Position numbers and translations under genes: made by a program
Notes under the pieces: generated by a model
Told to the model about the DNA's origin: nothing
The model's input: only the letters and a program-made list of their open reading frames with translations
The model's database searches: none
Shown: piece after piece, positions 60,264 to 64,000 of the stretch
Numbering within the stretch: position 1 is the first letter of the stretch
How the letters are laid out: the number at the start of each line of letters is the position of its first letter
Assembly (NCBI GenBank): GCA_037128595.1
Contig: JBAXWB010000007.1
Span: 32,588 to 96,587 of the forward strand
Length of the DNA: 64,000 nucleotides
From: a bacterium
Lineage (GTDB): Bacteria; Verrucomicrobiota; Kiritimatiellia; CAIKKV01; CAITUY01
Direction of reading: 5' to 3'

Positions 60264-60932
60264 TCAGCGCAACCATTCCCACCATCCTGTGCAACCAGTC
60301 ATGGACAATCCTACCCAACGGCACCCCCTCTTCACGCCTGTCCTGTAATAGTGAAAATGGCCGAAGTACCATAAAGATGGCTGGTATCTTGCCAGAACAT
60401 ACGACAGCACCATTCTGGAGGAATCATCCGCCCTCATATCATTCCCCATCACAGCAAATTCCCGGGGGCAGGTGTGGCTGATCACAATATCCACCTTTGT
60501 ATCCGGAAGTAGCGCTAAGTCCATTTCCGAGATTTCTTCTTCGGGAAACCAATCGAACCCTAGCTTACGCATATCCTTATCCGTTGAACGAGCGCCCCCT
60601 ATAAACAGCACGGTGCGACCATCCGGCAAAGTCAGGGTACTGCCACGCTTCATGTAATAGACATGGGGCCAGATTTCGTTTGATGATAACGACCGTAAGC
60701 TCCAATGGTCTTCATGATTACCGTCAGCCCAATAGAGCTTCGCGTCGTTCATCACAGGGTTTTTGGGAACTATCACGGCCCCCCGTTCATCATGACGTGT
60801 AATATTCGGCCAGAATCCAAAATCCCCGCATTGCAGAATGATTTCCGGACGCTTTTTATTCACAAGCGTATTCAGCGCCCCGAACTCGCGATGGACGTCA
60901 CCCAAAACCATAATGGAGTTATCCTGTTTCAT
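60264..60932 (-). CDS. Calcineurin-like phosphoesterase
   Basis: The 222-residue protein has the metallophosphoesterase motifs in order: GDVHREF, QCGDFGFWP, DGNHEDH, ISHTCP and YFGHFHYY. These bind two metals and cleave phosphate esters of nucleotides, nucleic acids or proteins. Phages and plasmids often carry such small cytoplasmic members. Given the kinase/PP2C system elsewhere in the island a protein-phosphatase role is possible but not supported by position. The start is ATG 60932. Confidence 0.85.
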   Translation of the reverse strand: MKQDNSIMVLGDVHREFGALNTLVNKKRPEIILQCGDFGFWPNITRHDERGAVIVPKNPVMNDAKLYWADGNHEDHWSLRSLSSNEIWPHVYYMKRGSTLTLPDGRTVLFIGGARSTDKDMRKLGFDWFPEEEISEMDLALLPDTKVDIVISHTCPREFAVMGNDMRADDSSRMVLSYVLARYQPSLWYFGHFHYYRTGVKRGCRWVGLSMTGCTGWWEWLR

Positions 60933-60969
60933 GTCTCTTGTCCCTTAGATATCGCCTTGCCTAGTCCGC

Positions 60970-61656
60970 TCAGTGCGGCCATGGAAATTCAGGCTGGCGG
61001 TGCTTCAGCTCCACGATGGAGGCATGCGTCATTGTTTCTCTTTTCTTAACGGAGTACACGTCGGCATTGATATGGTGTAAATACTTCAAGTCCGGCCACC
61101 CACTACGGTCGATATTTTCAAAATTAAGTCCAAAATTGCACTCAGCTTCACCCTTAGTAAAGCACACACATGAACAGCCTAAGCACGGCCCCCAGGGAGA
61201 ATCAGAAGGTCCTTGTGAGCCTTGAGCGGCACAAAGGCCCCACAACAACCATGTTGTACCGTACTCTTCGAAATACCGCTCTTGAAAATCCTCCCAAAAC
61301 GCTCCAATAAATTTGATGTCAAATTCTGCTCCGCCGATGCAAATATCGTCCGGCAACTCTTTCAGGAAATTCGAATCAAGTGAACAGTAATAGACCGGTT
61401 GCGCAAATACTGGATGACATACCAGAACAAATAGTTCTTCTGTAAGTAGTTCCTGAAATGCGGCAGTCAATTCTTCGTCTTTGATCGTGGGGGAGTGAGA
61501 CTTCGCCCATGCCAGAATATCCGCCTCAATCGCTGGTGATACCCACATAGACGGCGCGTCGCCTGCCCATTCAGCAACGCAAGCGCATATCAATGCCTGT
61601 CGGGCTGATAAGATTGATTTGTTCGCTGCTACTGACGGCATGTTTCCCTGAGTCAT
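60970..61656 (-). CDS. Hypothetical Cys-rich protein
   Basis: From ATG 61656 (GGAGGTG 7 nt upstream) the protein has 228 residues. A central LWGLCAAQGSQG...CLGCSCVCF segment has four closely spaced cysteines and may bind metal. The N-terminal part (ARQALICACVAEWAGD) is helical. No family recognised. The shared 27-bp motif lies 115 nt upstream. Confidence 0.6.
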   Translation of the reverse strand: MTQGNMPSVAANKSILSARQALICACVAEWAGDAPSMWVSPAIEADILAWAKSHSPTIKDEELTAAFQELLTEELFVLVCHPVFAQPVYYCSLDSNFLKELPDDICIGGAEFDIKFIGAFWEDFQERYFEEYGTTWLLWGLCAAQGSQGPSDSPWGPCLGCSCVCFTKGEAECNFGLNFENIDRSGWPDLKYLHHINADVYSVKKRETMTHASIVELKHRQPEFPWPH

Positions 61657-61770
61657 AGCTACACCTCCACTTCTGATATGGTTATGAACGACCTTGATCT
61701 GCGACGTTGTCCTAAAACTGATTACAATATACAAAGTAGCAATCCTACGCGAAACGGGATGGTCTGGGCG

Positions 61771-61797
61771 GGAATGGGATATTATGGGATTGCTGAC
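61771..61797 (-). promoter_or_regulatory. Shared upstream motif, copy 2
   Basis: On the - strand, TCAGCAATCCCATAATATCC matches the motif at 59926-59952 and lies about 115 nt before the start of the Cys-rich protein gene. Confidence 0.45.
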
Positions 61798-61830
61798 AGC
61801 CGCCGCCCGACTTGTGTGGTAGACAGAGAA

Positions 61831-62205
61831 TTAGCGTCGAATATCCCGAAGTCGACGCTCCAGTACTGATTCAATCCGGCGCAAGAGGTTGCTTGACCAC
61901 TGCGGCACCATGTCTGCCGGATATAGGGGGATCACGTCATACTGGTTATCCTGATAGACCTGAAGTTTGTGTACGGTACCCTCCATGTAATGGCGGTCTC
62001 CGGTCATGCCAAAATACTCGATGAGCGGACCGCACTGCAGGGCAAAATCAGGGTACCACGCACGGAATTGACCGGCATCCATTCCAGCCGTCGGCTTCTC
62101 ATAAATGAAAGGAATGCGACGGCTGTCGAGAAACTCGCCGATCTCACGCTCTGCGCGGGATCTATACACAGGCCTCCGGCCTGTTTGGTAATTGCATTCG
62201 CCCAT
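61831..62205 (-). CDS. Predicted PD-(D/E)xK endonuclease-like protein
   Basis: The 124-residue protein starts with YRSRAEREIGEFLDSRRIPFIYEKP, the helix-strand typical of small REase-fold nucleases. It continues WYPDFAL (catalytic Asp) and LIEYFGMTGDRHYMEGTVHKL, where the Glu and the late Lys complete the site. Similar proteins are small single-domain nucleases found in plasmids and phages. It lies head to head with the NERD-domain gene, 15 nt apart, so the two may share a regulatory region. Confidence 0.65.
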   Translation of the reverse strand: MGECNYQTGRRPVYRSRAEREIGEFLDSRRIPFIYEKPTAGMDAGQFRAWYPDFALQCGPLIEYFGMTGDRHYMEGTVHKLQVYQDNQYDVIPLYPADMVPQWSSNLLRRIESVLERRLRDIRR

Positions 62206-62220
62206 TGAATTGGGAGATGG

Positions 62221-62847
62221 ATGGAGTTTTTGAATGTTTCGGTAGTTAAGGTATCTGGCCGATGGGTTTATAAGGCGGCTATGCCTGGCTTGGAGATGGT
62301 TCGTACAGGTAATGACAGAAGTAATACCGACAAAACGAGAGGCTCACAGCCAACAGAAGCTCGATGGAGAAAAGCTGAGCGAGAAGTATGTAGGCTGTTG
62401 GCTAATCTTATCCCTGAAGGTTGCATTGTACTCAATGATGTAGCCTTCCCATATGGCAACCTGGATCATCTGGTAATCAGGCCTGACCGCACAGTATTCC
62501 TTGTGGAGACCAAATCCCATCATGGCGAGGTCAGTTGGGACGGGCGGCAACTTTTAATCAACGGGCGGCAATTCTCATCGAATCCCATTTCCCAGCTAAA
62601 CCGCAGTATTCCGTGGGTGCGGAAACTCACCGCGCCCTCATGCAGTCGGAAGCCTTGGATTGTCGCGATCTTAGTCTTCCCCTACGCTAAGGTCGCCCTC
62701 CGGCGGTCTGTCAAATGTGTCAATGTCATGCATATATCTCGACTCCTTCCATTCATCCAGAAATACCCAGGGAGCAGGAGAAATCGGAATGCATGGCCCC
62801 TGATAGGTCCTGATGATTTCCCGGACTGCTGTGAATCTTGCCCGTAG
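62221..62847 (+). CDS. NERD domain (nuclease-related) protein
   Basis: The 208-residue protein has a helical start (ARWRKAEREVCRLLANLIP) followed by GNLDHLVI and VFLVETKSHHGEVSWDG, the central NERD signature with the D...ExK arrangement of the nuclease fold, and QLNRSIPWVRKL. NERD domains occur in plasmid and prophage proteins and probably act on DNA. The true start may be ATG 62281, since the first 20 residues are unlike the family. Confidence 0.7.
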   Translation: MEFLNVSVVKVSGRWVYKAAMPGLEMVRTGNDRSNTDKTRGSQPTEARWRKAEREVCRLLANLIPEGCIVLNDVAFPYGNLDHLVIRPDRTVFLVETKSHHGEVSWDGRQLLINGRQFSSNPISQLNRSIPWVRKLTAPSCSRKPWIVAILVFPYAKVALRRSVKCVNVMHISRLLPFIQKYPGSRRNRNAWPLIGPDDFPDCCESCP

Positions 62848-62928
62848 GTTTCTCATAACCCTGATAATCCCCTCCTATCCCGGCACCGTCCATGGTCACG
62901 AGGGCTTGTGATGTCGTAGCCTTTTGTC

Positions 62929-63447
62929 ATGAACAAGGACAGAACGGCACTATCAGCATCGTCACCTCAGAATACGGGAGAAACTATCTGCTGGCATGAA
63001 TTATCTTTTTCTATTCAGGCCGGGCGAGACCTATTTGAAACCATCGCGGCCAAATATCCCGAACTAAAGCCCTACCTTGTCCTGTGTTACCACGGCACCC
63101 AAATTGATATTCCAGACAACCCTTTGTCAGTTCTGACCCAAAGTCCACGCATGGTGGCCGACGACCACTCCAAACAAGCGGCCATCGAACTACTGCGCCG
63201 GATTGATACTGTGAAAATCAGATTCAGGGACGAGTTGGAACGTCAGCTATCGGCGCTCTCAAAAGAATTCCGCTTTGTTTCGGACATCACCTTCGAGATT
63301 CGGTTTGAACGCCTGGTCTATGAGTCAATATGGTGGATGCAACTGGACAGCGCCATCGACAAAAAACGCACGCCTCAAGGCAAGGCCTCAATCCGGATCG
63401 TCCTCTGTCACCTGCGGGATCTGCCCCAGCAACCGATCAAGAGGTGA
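62929..63447 (+). CDS. Hypothetical protein
   Basis: The 172-residue protein (MNKDRTALSASSPQNTGETICWHELSFSIQ...) is helical and charged in its second half (AAIELLRRIDTVKIRFRDELERQL). No motif is recognised. It is the last gene before the leftward integrase; the 200-nt gap that follows shows nothing of note. Confidence 0.5.
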   Translation: MNKDRTALSASSPQNTGETICWHELSFSIQAGRDLFETIAAKYPELKPYLVLCYHGTQIDIPDNPLSVLTQSPRMVADDHSKQAAIELLRRIDTVKIRFRDELERQLSALSKEFRFVSDITFEIRFERLVYESIWWMQLDSAIDKKRTPQGKASIRIVLCHLRDLPQQPIKR

Positions 63448-63645
63448 GCCGCGTTGATCGTATTTCCCACCCTGTTTGCCTCGCTTTTGCCCCGCGGAAC
63501 AAGGAATTGTTGGTCAAGCATCTGCCGCTCCATGCAACCTGGCCCCCATCTTGATTATGGCCATGCTCGTGTCTGCAACCATGGGTATCAGAGCGCAAAT
63601 GAGGGTGTTTGGTTTGGCAGACCGGTGCTCAAAAGCAAGGCGTCG

Positions 63646-64000
63646 TCACCCAGCATTGACGAACTGAAGGACATTACTTTCAGCCTCAGCCTCTGGACGT
63701 ATGCTCCAGAACTGCTCAGCGTCTTCCTTATCCACCAATGGGTTGACGTAGTGACCTTTGACCGTGGCAATGGTATCGCCTAACTGCACAGCCGTATCGC
63801 CCTCGTGATGATGCATTGCATAATGGAATGTTCCAAAAGTATGCCGCATGATGTCCTTGCGATAGTTAATGGCACTCTTTCGGACAACGGCCTCAAACCG
63901 TGCTCTCGTGTAGATGATCGGCCCTGCAGCCTTCTGACAAGGGAAAAGCCAGGCTAATAGTGCTGGCGACACATCCACAAGCCGACCTCTGCGGTTTTTA
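63646..64000 (-). CDS. Tyrosine recombinase/integrase, C-terminal part (5' partial)
   Basis: The frame is open to the window edge. It contains DIMRHTFGTFHYAMHHH (catalytic His/Arg region), a reduced GDTIATVKGHY with the active-site Tyr, and DAEQFWSIRP, the usual end of the phage-type integrases found in Verrucomicrobiota/Lentisphaerota. It is clearly different from the archaeal-type recombinase at 48823-49548. The gene at the outer edge of the island is well placed to be its integrase. Confidence 0.75.
   Translation of the reverse strand, partial: KNRRGRLVDVSPALLAWLFPCQKAAGPIIYTRARFEAVVRKSAINYRKDIMRHTFGTFHYAMHHHEGDTAVQLGDTIATVKGHYVNPLVDKEDAEQFWSIRPEAEAESNVLQFVNAG

Noticed and set aside
23404..64000. 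Search for a conjugation system around the TraG/HerA-like ATPase
   Set aside because: No relaxase, VirB4, VirB6 or pilus-type gene was recognised, so I did not call the element conjugative.
1..64000. CRISPR arrays, rRNA and tRNA genes
   Set aside because: No regularly spaced repeats, no rRNA-like blocks and no cloverleaf with a T-loop outside coding sequence were seen.

Overview
The window reads as a piece of a bacterial chromosome, probably from the PVC group (Lentisphaerota/Kiritimatiellota-like), carrying a large mobile or island-like insertion. The host assignment is an inference. It rests on gene content: several uroporphyrinogen-decarboxylase-like proteins inside a carbohydrate cluster, GH4, GH5-like and GH123/DUF4091-like enzymes, a DUF4832 protein, and secreted PQQ-type propellers. 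No rRNA, tRNA or CRISPR array was found.

Region 1 (1-23.4 kb) is a glycan catabolism locus. On the + strand are two alpha/alpha-toroid (AGE-like) proteins, an amidohydrolase, a UroD-like methyltransferase, a PIG-L deacetylase, a 1160-residue secreted GH123-like protein, a GH5-like enzyme, three decayed gene remnants, a GH4 glycosidase, a GNAT acetyltransferase, a second UroD-like protein, an alpha/beta hydrolase, a DUF4832 protein and a PQQ propeller. Convergent to these are two more propellers and a Gfo/Idh/MocA oxidoreductase. An identical 18-bp sequence lies about 70-75 nt upstream of the secreted GH123-like gene and of the oxidoreductase gene, in the same orientation to each. It is probably one operator regulating both ends of the locus.

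Region 2 (23.9-41 kb) is entirely on the - strand. It holds an unusually elaborate TerY-phosphorylation-triad-like system. In transcription order: an M48 metallopeptidase with a prenyltransferase-beta-like C-terminus, a winged-helix protein, an unknown protein, a small membrane protein, a membrane-anchored TraG/HerA-like ATPase with a C-terminal nuclease-like domain, two VWA proteins, a proline-rich tail-anchored protein, a transmembrane PP2C phosphatase with an extracytoplasmic Cys-rich domain, a kinase-zinc ribbon-FHA protein, and three small membrane proteins. Its downstream edge is wreckage. An HsdM methylase is fused to an AlbA/RecG-like winged-helix tail, followed by a headless kinase fused to an IS66 transposase C-terminus.

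Region 3 (41.5-50 kb) contains small CxxC proteins, GC palindromes and an AT-rich inverted-repeat region. It then has a block that looks archaeal: an Orc1/Cdc6 initiator, a HerA-like ATPase, small proteins behind TTTATATA-type TATA boxes at leaderless spacing, and an archaeal-type tyrosine recombinase. This could be an archaeal plasmid nested inside the bacterial element, or an assembly join. The sequence alone cannot decide.

Region 4 (50.3-64 kb) returns to bacterial style, with Shine-Dalgarno starts and intrinsic terminators placed directly before ribosome binding sites. It encodes SSB, RadC, a phosphoribosyltransferase, DUF3150, DUF1257/DUF2997, a degenerate DNA methylase, a Ycf46-like AAA ATPase, many small plasmid/phage-type proteins, a phosphoesterase, two nuclease-fold proteins and, at the right edge, the C-terminus of a bacterial phage-type integrase that probably belongs to the outer element.
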